This document shows positions 7,430-16,175 of a DNA stretch of 47,886 bases, piece after piece (within the stretch, counting starts at the first letter, position 1; each line of letters starts with the position of its first letter). Under the pieces are notes generated by a model. The model did no database searches and was not told the DNA's origin. It saw only the letters and a list, made by a program, of their open reading frames with translations. The position numbers and the translations under genes were made by a program. The DNA is from Desulfocarbo indianensis (GTDB lineage Bacteria; Desulfobacterota; Desulfarculia; Desulfarculales; Desulfarculaceae), in the NCBI GenBank assembly GCA_001184205.1, contig LBMP01000011.1:1-47886 (forward strand), written 5' to 3'.

Positions 7430-9700
7430 TTAACCCCTCCGGCCTTCATGGGCCCTGAACACGCCTTCCACATCCAGGATAAGGCCCACCCGGCCGTCGC
7501 CCATGATGGCGCCGCCGGCCACTACCTTCACGCCTTTCAGGCTTTCGCCCAGGGATTTGATGACCACTTCCTGGCGGCCCACCAGACGGTCCACCAAAAG
7601 GCAGCGCTTCTGCCCGTGATGCTCCACCACCACCAGGAGAGCCTCCCAGGGGTTGCGTTGGGAAGGTTCCACGCCCACGATGCCGTGCAGCCTTATTAGG
7701 GGCAAGAGCGATCCCCGGATCATGATCATTTCGCCGCGGCCCTGCACGGTGCTGTAATCCTTTTCATTGGGCCGCAGGGATTCGGCCACGCTGATGGTGG
7801 GCAGGATGAAGCGCTCCACGCCCACCTCCACCACCATGCCGTCGATAATGGCCAGGGTGAGCGGCAGGGCGATTATGAAGGTGGTGCCCTTGCCCAGTTC
7901 GCTGGATATCTCCACCTTGCCGCGCAGCTCGTCGATGGTGCGCTGCACCACGTCCATGCCCACGCCGCGCCCGGAGATTTCGGTCACCACCTCGGCGGTG
8001 GAAAAGCCGGGCTTGAAGATGAGGTGATAGGCCTCTTCCTCGCCCAGGTTTTCCAGGTCTTCCTCCGTGATGATTTCGTTCTCCAGGGCCTTGGCCACGA
8101 TTCTTTCGCGGTCCAGCCCATTGCCGTCGTCGCGGATTTCGATGCAGACGTTGCCGCCCTTGTGATAGGCGGCCAATACCACGGTGCCCTCCTCGGGCTT
8201 GCCGGCGGCCAGGCGCTCTTCCGGGGATTCGATGCCGTGGTCCACCGAGTTGCGCACCATGTGCATCAGGGGATCGTAGAACTTCTCCACCATGTTGCGG
8301 TCGATCTCGGTGCCTTCGCCTTCCAGCTCCAGGGCCACCTTGCGGCCGCGCTTCTTGGCGGTGTCGCGCACCACGCGCACCATTTTCTGGAAGGTCTGCT
8401 TGATGGGCACCATGCGCATGCTCATGGTGGTTTTCTGCAGCTCGGTGGTGATGCGGCTCAGTTGGCCCAGATCGGCCACGAGCTTGCGGTCGCTTATGGC
8501 CTGCACGTTGGGATTGGCCCGCACCATGGAGCCGGCGATGACCAGCTCGCCCACCATGTCCAGCAGGTTGTCCAGCTTGACCGTGTCTATCTTGACCTCT
8601 TGCACGGCCAGGCTCTTGGCCTGGGGCTGGCTCATGGCCTTCTGGGTCTTGAGGGCGCCGGCCACCTGGCTGGGCTTGGCCGCGCCCTCGTGCACCAACA
8701 GCTCGCCCAGGGGGCGCAGGGCGCCTTCCTTCTGGCGGCTTAAGGCCTGTTCCACCGCCTCGGGCGGGATGCCGTCGCTCACCAGCAGTTCGCCCAGGGG
8801 CGGCGCCTCGGGCTTGGCTTGGGCCGGGGCGGCCTCGGCCTCGGTCTCGCCGGCCGAGTTTATGACCTGCTCTATCCTGGCTTCCAGCGAGGCGGTGTCG
8901 AAGGCGGTGCGCGGCCGCCTTTCCGAGGCCGCGGCCTGGGATTCGTTGATCATCTGGCGGAGGACGTCCACCCCGGCCAGGATGATGTCGATGGCCACCG
9001 ACTCTATGATGAGGCTGCCGGAGCGCGCCTGGTCCAAAAGGTTCTCCAGGGCGTGGGCCAGATGGTTTATGTCCTGCAGATTCAAAAAGCCGCTCACGCC
9101 CTTGATGGTGTGGAAGGGGCGGAAAACGGCGTTGAGCGCTTCCTGGTCCTGGGGGCTGTCCTCCAGGAGCAGGGTGTTGACCTCTATGGATTCCAGATGC
9201 TCCAAGGCCTCGGCCACGAAGCCGCTCAAGAGCTCCTCGTCCTCGGGAGTGAAGGGCTCCGCCTCGGCCGGCGGCGGCGCGGCCTCGGCCTCCGGGGCCT
9301 CGGCGGCCGGCGCGGGCCGGTCTGCGCCCGCCTGGGGCGCGGCGCCGGCGGCCAGCTCCTCGGCGCCGGGCATGTTGTAGGCGGCCAGGAATCCCTGCAG
9401 GGCCGTGGCGTCGGATTCGCCGCGGAACACGGATTGCCCCATGGCCACCCCTTCGCTCAAGGCCTGCACGCCCTTGTCCTGATCCTGATACTCGCCCAGG
9501 ATCATGGCCTCCAGGTGGGCCTTGAGCGAATCGGACAAACGGGCCAACAGGGGCTCGCCGGCTCCATCGCAGATTATCGATAGCTGCTCCAGGCGGGACA
9601 GCACGTCGCCATAGGTCATCAGGTCCCCGGGCTCCAGCACCACCACCTCGGCGGCCAGGTCGTCGAGCAGGGAACCGATCACTTCCTTCTGATCAGACAT
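7430..9700 (-). CDS. cheA: Chemotaxis histidine kinase CheA
   Basis: First gene of the che operon; 756 residues from the ATG at 9700. The order is: a helical N-terminal region (1-115), an Ala/Pro/Glu-rich linker, an Hpt domain with phospho-accepting H197 (FHTIKG), a second linker with two tandem LGELLV-type repeats (about 301-325 and 330-354), the dimerisation domain starting near 368, the HATPase domain (NSVDHG, DDGNG, GRGVGMDV) and a C-terminal CheW-like domain. A classical P2 CheY-binding domain is not recognisable. A GTG 10 codons upstream is possible, but GGAGG lies about 12 bases before the ATG. Confidence 0.95.
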   Translation of the reverse strand: MSDQKEVIGSLLDDLAAEVVVLEPGDLMTYGDVLSRLEQLSIICDGAGEPLLARLSDSLKAHLEAMILGEYQDQDKGVQALSEGVAMGQSVFRGESDATALQGFLAAYNMPGAEELAAGAAPQAGADRPAPAAEAPEAEAAPPPAEAEPFTPEDEELLSGFVAEALEHLESIEVNTLLLEDSPQDQEALNAVFRPFHTIKGVSGFLNLQDINHLAHALENLLDQARSGSLIIESVAIDIILAGVDVLRQMINESQAAASERRPRTAFDTASLEARIEQVINSAGETEAEAAPAQAKPEAPPLGELLVSDGIPPEAVEQALSRQKEGALRPLGELLVHEGAAKPSQVAGALKTQKAMSQPQAKSLAVQEVKIDTVKLDNLLDMVGELVIAGSMVRANPNVQAISDRKLVADLGQLSRITTELQKTTMSMRMVPIKQTFQKMVRVVRDTAKKRGRKVALELEGEGTEIDRNMVEKFYDPLMHMVRNSVDHGIESPEERLAAGKPEEGTVVLAAYHKGGNVCIEIRDDGNGLDRERIVAKALENEIITEEDLENLGEEEAYHLIFKPGFSTAEVVTEISGRGVGMDVVQRTIDELRGKVEISSELGKGTTFIIALPLTLAIIDGMVVEVGVERFILPTISVAESLRPNEKDYSTVQGRGEMIMIRGSLLPLIRLHGIVGVEPSQRNPWEALLVVVEHHGQKRCLLVDRLVGRQEVVIKSLGESLKGVKVVAGGAIMGDGRVGLILDVEGVFRAHEGRRG

Positions 9701-10060
9701 GCTTTTGAGAATCCTCCACCAGGTGTTCACTCTTCAGGCGCGGGACAGGCAGGAGCGCCTTGGTGTGGCTCCGTCCGCAAGGAGTGGGCTCGGACAGCCA
9801 TGACGAAGCGCGACACTATATTAAAATATATGCGGCCAAAACTGCGGGCAAGCTTTAAGTTGCATATTATGGCCTTTATCTTGCTTAAATAGCCGAATAA
9901 ATGGCCGCAAGCGCGCATGCCCATCCCCGCCAAGAACGATTCTGCCTTGGGATGGATGGGCATGTGCGTCTTGATCCGGTTGCCTAAGGCTCGCGGCGGG
10001 CCGCCCCTCAAGAGGGGGAGCCGGCCGGGGCGGCGCCCGAAACGCCGGAACAAAGCTGGT
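9701..10060. other. Intergenic region upstream of the che operon
   Basis: This 360-base stretch lies between HU (ending at 10061) and cheA, both on the minus strand. It should hold the che promoter. An AT-rich patch (about 9815-9900) contains several TATATT/TAATAT-like hexamers, but no single promoter stands out. It also contains a long imperfect inverted repeat at 9916-9964. I see no convincing gene. Confidence 0.5.
9916..9964. repeat. Long imperfect inverted repeat (hairpin)
   Basis: The arms CATGCCCATCC (9916-9926) and GGATGGGCATG (9954-9964) are perfectly complementary, and an inner CCAAG/CTTGG pair (9930-9934 with 9946-9950) extends the stem past a 3-base internal loop. The 11-base loop is AACGATTCTGC. 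No T-run follows on either strand, so it does not look like a standard terminator. It could be an RNA structure, a protein-binding site or the remains of a palindromic repeat. Confidence 0.7.
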
Positions 10061-10348
10061 TTAATTTAAAAGGTTTTTAACCTGGGCGCTGGGTTTGAAG
10101 ACCATGCGCTTTTTGGCTTTGATCTTGATCGGCTCGCCGGTGGAGGGATTCACGCCTTTGCGGGCCTTGCTCTTCTTGAGCGCGAAAGTGCCCAGCCCCG
10201 CCACGCGGAAAGCCCGGCCAACCTTGACCTCTTTGCGGGCCATGTCAACAAAGGACTCGATGGCGGTTTTGGCGGCCGCCTTGGAAATCCCGGCGTCCTT
10301 GGCAACTTTGTCGATCATGTCCGCCTTGGTCATAGGTTTTTTAGCCAT
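10061..10348 (-). CDS. HU/IHF-family nucleoid DNA-binding protein
   Basis: This 95-residue protein has the HU/IHF fold. The family signature is GTFALKKSKARKGVNPSTG around residues 52-70, with the beta-arm proline P68 that intercalates into bent DNA. The extra N-terminal residues (MAKKPMTKADMI) are lysine-rich, as is common in Desulfobacterota HU homologues. HU bends DNA and compacts the nucleoid. The ATG at 10348 has AAGGAG 5 bases upstream. It is a single gene between the che operon and the divergent dcw promoter. A more specific IHF assignment is not possible by eye. Confidence 0.93.
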   Translation of the reverse strand: MAKKPMTKADMIDKVAKDAGISKAAAKTAIESFVDMARKEVKVGRAFRVAGLGTFALKKSKARKGVNPSTGEPIKIKAKKRMVFKPSAQVKNLLN

Positions 10349-10856
10349 GCCGTCTCCTTATTCCTGCTTGGTTTCCCCCGGGCTGGTCCCTCTGCCGTTC
10401 AGAGGGGGGTAACCAGGCCGACGGGCAGTTTGCAATCTGGAAGCCTGGTAATATCGCGATCCAGCCCTGGCTCAAGGACGCCGCACCTGAAATGGCCCGA
10501 TAAACACGGAGCATTCGTGGGGCGCCCACGACGCAAGCCAGAATATCACTGCTTCGCGCCGGGAGTCAACCCGAAATTATCAAGCATTTAAGGCTAGTGC
10601 GAATGTGGAGCCCCGGCGGTTCCCCTGGGTCAGCCCAGACGGCTCCCCACTTTGCGCCACCAAAAAATCCGACAAGCGCCTCCCTCTAAAAAGCCTATTT
10701 AGCGGCCCGTGGCGATGCCCTGTTAATATTTATAAATAAAACAATGAGTTATAATTTTATTGCCTTGAAAGTGGCATATATATCCCTATCGCCCAAAAAC
10801 GGTGGCACGCGGCTTTGCCCTGGCGGAGGCGAGGGGGAAAAGATCGTGTTTTCTTC
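10349..10856. other. Long intergenic region between HU and the dcw promoter
   Basis: No convincing gene is present. The left part should contain the HU promoter; a possible minus-strand match (TTGAGC, 16-base spacer, TATTAC near 10450-10480) is weak. A small hairpin CTGGG-TCAG-CCCAG lies at 10625-10638. An AT-rich island at about 10722-10765 contains a perfect TATAAT (10750-10755), but the hexamer 17 bases upstream is a poor -35. The island lies about 100 bases upstream of the mraZ promoter. Confidence 0.5.
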
Positions 10857-10886
10857 TTGACATACCCCCAGGGAGCCCCCTATAGT
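10857..10886 (+). promoter_or_regulatory. Sigma-70-type promoter of the dcw cluster (PmraZ)
   Basis: A consensus -35 TTGACA (10857-10862) is followed after 18 bases by TATAGT (10881-10886). This is the strongest promoter match in the window and sits about 55 bases before the mraZ start. Four AGTGG repeats begin within the -10 and run into the transcribed leader. Confidence 0.85.
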
Positions 10887-10918
10887 GGGGCCCAGTGGAA
10901 GTTAGTGGGGAATAGTGG
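10884..10918 (+). promoter_or_regulatory. MraZ box array: four AGTGG repeats at exact 10-bp spacing
   Basis: AGTGG begins at 10884, 10894, 10904 and 10914, one per 10 bases. In studied bacteria MraZ binds a run of TGGGN/GTGGR repeats separated by about 5 bases upstream of mraZ and represses its own operon. The array overlaps the -10 element and the start of transcription, which fits autorepression. Confidence 0.85.
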
Positions 10919-10946
10919 GTAATTGTCCCTTGAGGCGAGGCGACAG

Positions 10947-11387
10947 GTGTTCACCGGTTGGTCAGTACATAGCCTGGACAGCAAGGGCCGCTTGGCGGTG
11001 CCGGCCAGGTTCCGCGACGTGCTCAAAGCGCTGCGCGACGACCGTCTGGTGATAACCACCTCGGACCGCTGCCTGGTGGCCTACCCCCAGGAAGACTGGC
11101 GGGCCCTGGCGGATAAGATCAGCCGCCTGAGCCAGCTGGACCCCAGGGTGCAGGCCTTTCGCCGCTATTTCATAAGCGGCGCCACCGATTGCACCTGCGA
11201 CAAGCAGGGACGGGTGTTGATCCCCCAAGCCCTGCGGGAAATGGCCGGTTTGGAAAGTCAGGTTCTCTTGGTGGGCATGCAGAGCAATTTCGAGATTTGG
11301 GACAAGGACCGCTGGTACTCGGCGCGCGAGGAAATCCGCGCCAACTTCGGGGACCTCTCTTCGTTCATGGCCGAACTGGGAATCTAG
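10947..11387 (+). CDS. mraZ: Transcriptional regulator MraZ
   Basis: MraZ is a ring-forming AbrB-fold DNA-binding protein that controls the dcw cluster. The 146-residue protein has two SpoVT/AbrB-like repeats, each with the DxKGR signature: SLDSKGRLAVPARFR near residues 9-23 and TCDKQGRVLIPQALR near 81-95. I prefer the GTG at 10947, which gives the family-typical MFTG start and has GAGG 6 bases upstream; an in-frame TTG at 10923 would add 8 residues. It is the first gene of the dcw operon, followed by rsmH after 3 bases. The four AGTGG repeats in its own promoter point to autoregulation. Confidence 0.95.
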   Translation: MFTGWSVHSLDSKGRLAVPARFRDVLKALRDDRLVITTSDRCLVAYPQEDWRALADKISRLSQLDPRVQAFRRYFISGATDCTCDKQGRVLIPQALREMAGLESQVLLVGMQSNFEIWDKDRWYSAREEIRANFGDLSSFMAELGI

Positions 11388-11390
11388 GCC

Positions 11391-12341
11391 ATGGGCGAGA
11401 AACACCGGCCGGTGATGCTGGCCGAGGTGATCGAGGCCCTGGAACCCCAACGCGGCGGATTGTTTGTGGACGGCACCGTGGGAGCTGGAGGGCATGCCGC
11501 GGGCGTCTTGGAAACCGCCGCTCCCGGCGCCCGTCTCTGGGGGCTTGACCGAGACCCTTCGGCCCTGCGATTGGCCAGCGAGAGGTTAGCGGTCTTTGGG
11601 AACCGGGTGAAGCTTTGGCAGACCACCTTCGACCGCTTGGGCGATTGCCTGGCCCAAGAGGGCGAAGACGGCGCCGATGGCATCCTCCTGGATTTGGGGG
11701 TTAGTTCCATGCAGCTCGACGACCCGGGCCGTGGCTTTGCTTTTCGCTTCGAGGCGCCCTTGGACATGCGCATGGGCGGCCAAGGCCCCGGCGCGGCCCA
11801 ACTGGTAAACGAGTTGGACGAAAACCAGCTGGCCCGCCTTTTCAGGGAATTGGGCGAGGAGCCCCAGGCCCGGCGGGTGGCCCGCGCCGTCATCAGCGAG
11901 CGGGAAGGGAATCCCATCACCACCACCGGCCGGCTGGCCGCGGTGGTGGAGGAGGCCCTCACCGCCGCCGAGAGGCGCAAGCGCAAGCTGCATCCGGCCA
12001 CCCAGGTCTTCATGGCCCTGCGCCTGAAGGTTAACGACGAATTGGGCCAGTTGGAGCGCTTTTTGGAAAGCGCGCCCGGCTGGCTGAAGCCCGGAGGCAG
12101 GTTGGCCATCATCAGTTATCACTCCTTGGAAGACCGCCGGGTCAAGCGCGCCATGCGGGCCTGGGCCCAGCCCTGCACCTGCCCGCCGGAGCTGCCGGTT
12201 TGCGCCTGCGGCCGCAAGCCCCTTTTCGATCTGCCCTTCCGCAAGGCCAGGCAAGCCCGCGCCGAGGAAATCGCGGCCAATCCGCGGGCGCGCTCGGCCC
12301 GCCTGAGGGTGGCGGTGCGCACCGGGGAGGCCCTGTCATGA
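11391..12341 (+). CDS. rsmH: 16S rRNA m4C1402 N4-methyltransferase RsmH (MraW)
   Basis: RsmH methylates the N4 of C1402 in 16S rRNA. The 316-residue protein has the SAM-binding start DGTVGAGGH, the GLDRDP acidic strand and the C-terminal SYHSLEDRRVKR motif that is diagnostic for the family. The insertion-domain segments and length (usual 300-320) agree. The ATG at 11391 is 3 bases after the mraZ stop; the stop overlaps ftsL by 4 bases. Confidence 0.97.
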   Translation: MGEKHRPVMLAEVIEALEPQRGGLFVDGTVGAGGHAAGVLETAAPGARLWGLDRDPSALRLASERLAVFGNRVKLWQTTFDRLGDCLAQEGEDGADGILLDLGVSSMQLDDPGRGFAFRFEAPLDMRMGGQGPGAAQLVNELDENQLARLFRELGEEPQARRVARAVISEREGNPITTTGRLAAVVEEALTAAERRKRKLHPATQVFMALRLKVNDELGQLERFLESAPGWLKPGGRLAIISYHSLEDRRVKRAMRAWAQPCTCPPELPVCACGRKPLFDLPFRKARQARAEEIAANPRARSARLRVAVRTGEALS

Positions 12342-12655
12342 GCGTGAGCGTGCGGGTGGCCAACCGGCGCCAGGTGCGGGCGGTGAGCCTGGAGGGCCTT
12401 AGCCTGAAGCGCCTTTTGACGTTATTGATAGTGGTCACCGCGGTGGCCCTGTTTTACGCTTTCGCCTCGGTCAGGGCGCAGAATCTTTCTTTTCAGGTGA
12501 GCCGCGAGCTGGAAACCCAGCGCGAGCTGCGCGAGACCGGCCGGCGCTTGCGGGTGGAGCTGAACATCCTGCGCTCGCCCGAGCGCCTGGAAAGAGTGGG
12601 GGCCCGCCTGGGCCTGCAGCCGCCCGAACCCGCCCAGAAAAGGGTGCTCAAGTGA
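12338..12655 (+). CDS. ftsL: Cell division protein FtsL
   Basis: FtsL is a small bitopic divisome protein that works with FtsB/FtsQ and activates FtsWI. The 105-residue product has a basic cytoplasmic start, one membrane segment at about 28-47 (LLTLLIVVTAVALFYAF) and a periplasmic coiled-coil-like helix rich in Arg/Glu/Leu (about 50-90). The ATG overlaps rsmH (ATGA) and the stop overlaps the ftsI GTG. Sequence alone is weakly conserved; identification rests on the topology and its fixed position between rsmH and ftsI. Confidence 0.9.
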   Translation: MSVSVRVANRRQVRAVSLEGLSLKRLLTLLIVVTAVALFYAFASVRAQNLSFQVSRELETQRELRETGRRLRVELNILRSPERLERVGARLGLQPPEPAQKRVLK

Positions 12656-14640
12656 ACGCGCGCCAGGAAGCGCGGGAGAGGCAATGGCTGCGGCTCCGGC
12701 TGTGGCTGGTGGGGGCTTTTTTCGGCCTGGCCTTTGTGGTGCTCTTGGGACGCGCCGTGCATTTGCAGCTGTTCCAGCACCAGGAGCTTACCGCCCGCGC
12801 CCAGCGCGAGTTCCTCAAGCAGGTGGAGATAGCCCCGCGCCGCGGCATCATCTTCGACCGCAACCAGGAAGAACTGGCGGTGAGCCTGGACACCCACAGC
12901 GTGTACGCCTCGCCTTTGAAGATCACCCAGCCGCGCGGGGTGGGCCGCAGCCTGGCCGCGGCCCTGGGCCTGCCCGCCCAGGAGGTGATCAAACGGCTGA
13001 GCGGCGAAAAGGGCTTTGTCTGGATCGCCCGCCGGGTGAGCCCGGACAAGGCCGAGGCCGTGAAGAAATTGGAGCTGGAGGGCGTGGGCCTGGTCATGGA
13101 GCCTCGGCGCTTTTACCCTTACACCACCCTGGCCTGCCACGTGCTGGGTTTCGCCGGGTTGGACGCCCGCGGCCTGGAGGGCCTGGAAAAGGGGCACGAC
13201 CGGGTGCTCAAGGGGCAGAGCCACACCCTCACCAGCCTGCGCGACGCGCTGGGCCGCACCATACACCTGACGCCCGCCGCCCTGACCAAGCTGCCCGAGG
13301 GCAACCACCTGATGCTCACCTTGGACAAGGGCATCCAGTACCGGGCGGAGAAAATCCTGGCCGAGACCGTGGCCAAGTACCGGGCCAAGGGCGGCCAGGC
13401 CATCGTCATGATTCCCCAGACCGGCGAGATCCTGGCCCTGGCCTCGCTGCCGGCCTTCAATCCCAACGTGTTCGCCAGCTATCCCCAGGAGGTCTACCGC
13501 AACCGGGTGCTCACCGACACCTATGAGCCCGGCTCCACCTTCAAGACCTTCGTGGCCGCGGCCGCCCTCATGAGCCACAAGGTGACCCTGGACCAGCTTT
13601 TCGACTGCGAGCAGGGCGCCTGGCAGATCGGCGGCCGCACCATCCACGACACCCACGAATACGGCAAGCTGAACCTGGCCGACGTAATCAAGCTTTCCTC
13701 CAACATCGGCGCGGCCAAGGTGGGCCAGACCATCGGCGCTGACGAATTGTATAAGACCATCCAGGCCTTCGGCTTCGGCCAGGGGACCGGCGTGGACCTG
13801 CCCGGCGAGTCGCGGGGCATCCTGCGGCCGGTGGGGGCCTGGCGGCCGGTGGAATTGGCCAACATCTGCTTCGGCCACGGCGTGGCCGTCACCGCCCTGC
13901 AGATGGCCCAGGCCTTCGCCGCCATAGCCAACGGCGGCGTGTTGATGAGGCCCTACGTGGTGCGGGCCGAAGTGGATTCCAGCGGCCATCTGATCGCCGA
14001 GACCCAGCCTCGGGTGGTGCGGCGGGTGATGAGCGCCCGCGAGGCGCGCATCCTGACCGGCATGCTGCAAAGGGTCACCGAGGAAGGCGGCACCGGCACC
14101 AGGGCCAGGGTGGGCTCATTGCCCGTGGCGGGCAAGACCGGCACCGCCCAGAAGGTGAACCCGGGCGGCGGGTATTCGCGCAGCGAATACATGGCCAGCT
14201 TCATGGGCTTCCTGCCGGCCGACAATCCCCAGATCGTGGTGGCGGTGATCATAGACACGCCCCGCGGCCAGCACTACGGCGGCGTGGTGGCCGGGCCCGC
14301 CTTCAGCCAGATCGCGCGGGCCTCCCTGGACGTGCTGGGCTGGCAGCCCGAGGCGGGCTTGCAGACCGCCCGGGAGCCCAAGGCCGCCCCGGCCCCCGCC
14401 CTGGCCAAGGCCAAGCCCCTGGACCCGGAGCTGGCCGAGATGGAGCCCAAGCATCTGCTGGCCTTGGGCCTGGCGCCCGATCTCACCGGCTACACCCTGC
14501 GCCAGGTCTTGGACATGTCCGGCATGGTGCGCCTGAGCCTGCAAGGCTGGGGACGGGTGGTGGCCCAGGAGCCCGCGCCCGGCCGGCCCTTGAGCAAGGG
14601 ACTGAGCCTGCGCCTGGCTCCCCAGGGGGGAGGGGCCTGA
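12652..14640 (+). CDS. ftsI: Septal peptidoglycan transpeptidase FtsI/PBP3 with C-terminal PASTA domain
   Basis: FtsI cross-links septal peptidoglycan in the periplasm. The 662-residue protein has an N-terminal membrane anchor (about 17-38), a pedestal dimerisation domain, and a transpeptidase domain with the active-site motifs S295-T-F-K298, S349-S-N351 and K495-T-G497. After an Ala/Pro/Lys-rich linker (about 572-590) it ends in one PASTA domain (about 600-662), as in SpoVD-type and many deltaproteobacterial enzymes; E. coli FtsI lacks it. The start is a GTG overlapping the ftsL stop (GTGA). The stop overlaps murE by one base. Confidence 0.97.
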   Translation: MNARQEARERQWLRLRLWLVGAFFGLAFVVLLGRAVHLQLFQHQELTARAQREFLKQVEIAPRRGIIFDRNQEELAVSLDTHSVYASPLKITQPRGVGRSLAAALGLPAQEVIKRLSGEKGFVWIARRVSPDKAEAVKKLELEGVGLVMEPRRFYPYTTLACHVLGFAGLDARGLEGLEKGHDRVLKGQSHTLTSLRDALGRTIHLTPAALTKLPEGNHLMLTLDKGIQYRAEKILAETVAKYRAKGGQAIVMIPQTGEILALASLPAFNPNVFASYPQEVYRNRVLTDTYEPGSTFKTFVAAAALMSHKVTLDQLFDCEQGAWQIGGRTIHDTHEYGKLNLADVIKLSSNIGAAKVGQTIGADELYKTIQAFGFGQGTGVDLPGESRGILRPVGAWRPVELANICFGHGVAVTALQMAQAFAAIANGGVLMRPYVVRAEVDSSGHLIAETQPRVVRRVMSAREARILTGMLQRVTEEGGTGTRARVGSLPVAGKTGTAQKVNPGGGYSRSEYMASFMGFLPADNPQIVVAVIIDTPRGQHYGGVVAGPAFSQIARASLDVLGWQPEAGLQTAREPKAAPAPALAKAKPLDPELAEMEPKHLLALGLAPDLTGYTLRQVLDMSGMVRLSLQGWGRVVAQEPAPGRPLSKGLSLRLAPQGGGA

Positions 14641-16175
14641 TGATGCTGGGCGATCTCCTCCATAGCCTGCCCCGGGCCAGACTGCACGGCGCGCCTCCCC
14701 AAGTGGAGGTCAGCGGGCTCACCTATGATTCGCGCCAGGTGCGGCCGGGCATGCTGTTCGCGGCCTTGAAAGGCGGCGCGGCGGACGGCCACGCCTTCGT
14801 GGCCCAGGCCGCGGCGGCGGGCGCGGCGGCGGCCCTGGTGGAGCGGCTGGTGGCGGGCGCGGATATCTGCCAGGTGCAGGTGCCGGATTCCCGCGCGGCC
14901 CTGGCCCGCCTGGCGGCGGCGTATCAGGGAAACCCCAGCCACGGCATGACCGTGGTGGGCGTCACCGGCACCAACGGCAAGACCACCACCAGCTATCTGG
15001 TGGAGGCGGTTTTGGCCGGGCGGGGCCCCACCGGCGTCATCGGCACCGTGGAAACCCGCTTCGCCGGCCAGGCCGCGCCGGCGGCCATGACCACCCCGGA
15101 ATCGGTGGAGCTGCAAGGCCTCCTGGCCCGCATGCTGGCCGCCGGGGTGGGCCGGGCGGTGATGGAGGTTTCCAGCCACGCCCTTTGCCAGCACCGGCCG
15201 GACGGGGTGGAGTTCGACGCGGCGGTGTTCACCAACCTCACCCGCGATCATCTGGACTACCACGGGAGCATGGACGCCTACCTGGCGGCCAAGCTACGGC
15301 TCTTCCGCGAGCTGCTGCCGGAATCCAGAGCCGCCGGCAAGCCGGGCACGGCGGTGGTGTGCCTGGACGGCCCTTACGGCGGGGCCGTGGCCGGCGCGGC
15401 GCTGGAAGCGGGCCTCCCCTTGTGGACCTATGGTTTTCACCCCGAGGCCCGGGTGCGCGGCCTGGAGCCCGGTCTGAGCCTGGCGGGCGGCTCCTGCCGG
15501 GTGGTTTGGCCGGGCGGCGAGTTCGCCGCGCACACGCCCCTGGTGGGCCGCTACAACCTGCAAAATCTCTTGGCGGCCTGCGCCGTGGGCCTGGCCCTGG
15601 GCATGGGGCCCGAGGATATCGCGGCCGGCCTGGCCGCCTGCCCCGGCGTGCCGGGCCGCTTGCAGAGGGTGGGCGGCCCCCAAGCCCGGCCGGCGGTTTT
15701 CGTTGACTACGCCCATACCGACGACGCCCTGAGCCAGGCCCTGGGCGCGCTGAAGCCGCTTACCAAGGGCCGCCTCATCTGCGTTTTCGGGGCCGGCGGC
15801 GACCGGGATCATGGCAAGCGCCCCCTCATGGGCCTGGCCGTGGGCCGGGGAGCCGATTCGGCGCTGCTCACCTCGGACAACCCGCGCACCGAGGAGCCCG
15901 CGGCCATCCTGGCCATGATCGAGCCGGGCCTGCGCGAGGCCGGCCAGCGGCGGATAAACTCTCTGCGCGAAGGCGCGGGCTACGTGGTCCAGGCCGACCG
16001 GGCCGCGGCCATCGCCATAGCCATCGGGGAAGCGGATGAATCGGACGTGGTGCTGATAGCCGGCAAGGGCCACGAGGATTATCAGATCATCGGCCGGGAG
16101 AAACGCCATTTCGACGACCGCGAGCAGGCAACGGCCGCCTTGCAAACCCGCGCCCAGGGAGGCGGCCATGCCTAG
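14640..16175 (+). CDS. murE: UDP-MurNAc-tripeptide synthetase MurE (meso-DAP type)
   Basis: MurE adds the third stem-peptide residue to UDP-MurNAc-L-Ala-D-Glu in the cytoplasm. The 511-residue protein has the ATP-binding GTNGKTT loop (110-116) and the C-terminal motif D413-N-P-R416, which marks meso-diaminopimelate specificity; lysine-adding MurE has a different sequence. This predicts Gram-negative-type DAP peptidoglycan. Two adjacent ATGs exist (14640 and 14643). The first overlaps the ftsI stop by one base; either could be used. The C-terminus overlaps murF by 8 bases. Confidence 0.97.
   Translation: MMLGDLLHSLPRARLHGAPPQVEVSGLTYDSRQVRPGMLFAALKGGAADGHAFVAQAAAAGAAAALVERLVAGADICQVQVPDSRAALARLAAAYQGNPSHGMTVVGVTGTNGKTTTSYLVEAVLAGRGPTGVIGTVETRFAGQAAPAAMTTPESVELQGLLARMLAAGVGRAVMEVSSHALCQHRPDGVEFDAAVFTNLTRDHLDYHGSMDAYLAAKLRLFRELLPESRAAGKPGTAVVCLDGPYGGAVAGAALEAGLPLWTYGFHPEARVRGLEPGLSLAGGSCRVVWPGGEFAAHTPLVGRYNLQNLLAACAVGLALGMGPEDIAAGLAACPGVPGRLQRVGGPQARPAVFVDYAHTDDALSQALGALKPLTKGRLICVFGAGGDRDHGKRPLMGLAVGRGADSALLTSDNPRTEEPAAILAMIEPGLREAGQRRINSLREGAGYVVQADRAAAIAIAIGEADESDVVLIAGKGHEDYQIIGREKRHFDDREQATAALQTRAQGGGHA

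Noticed and set aside
9727-10053. Open frame on the minus strand just upstream of cheA
   Set aside because: It runs through the AT-rich patch and the hairpin, has no ribosome site or domain and looks non-coding.
10721-10765. TATAAT box in the AT-rich island upstream of mraZ as the main dcw promoter
   Set aside because: The hexamer 17 bases upstream is a poor -35, whereas the TTGACA-18-TATAGT pair at 10857-10886 is far better and closer to mraZ.
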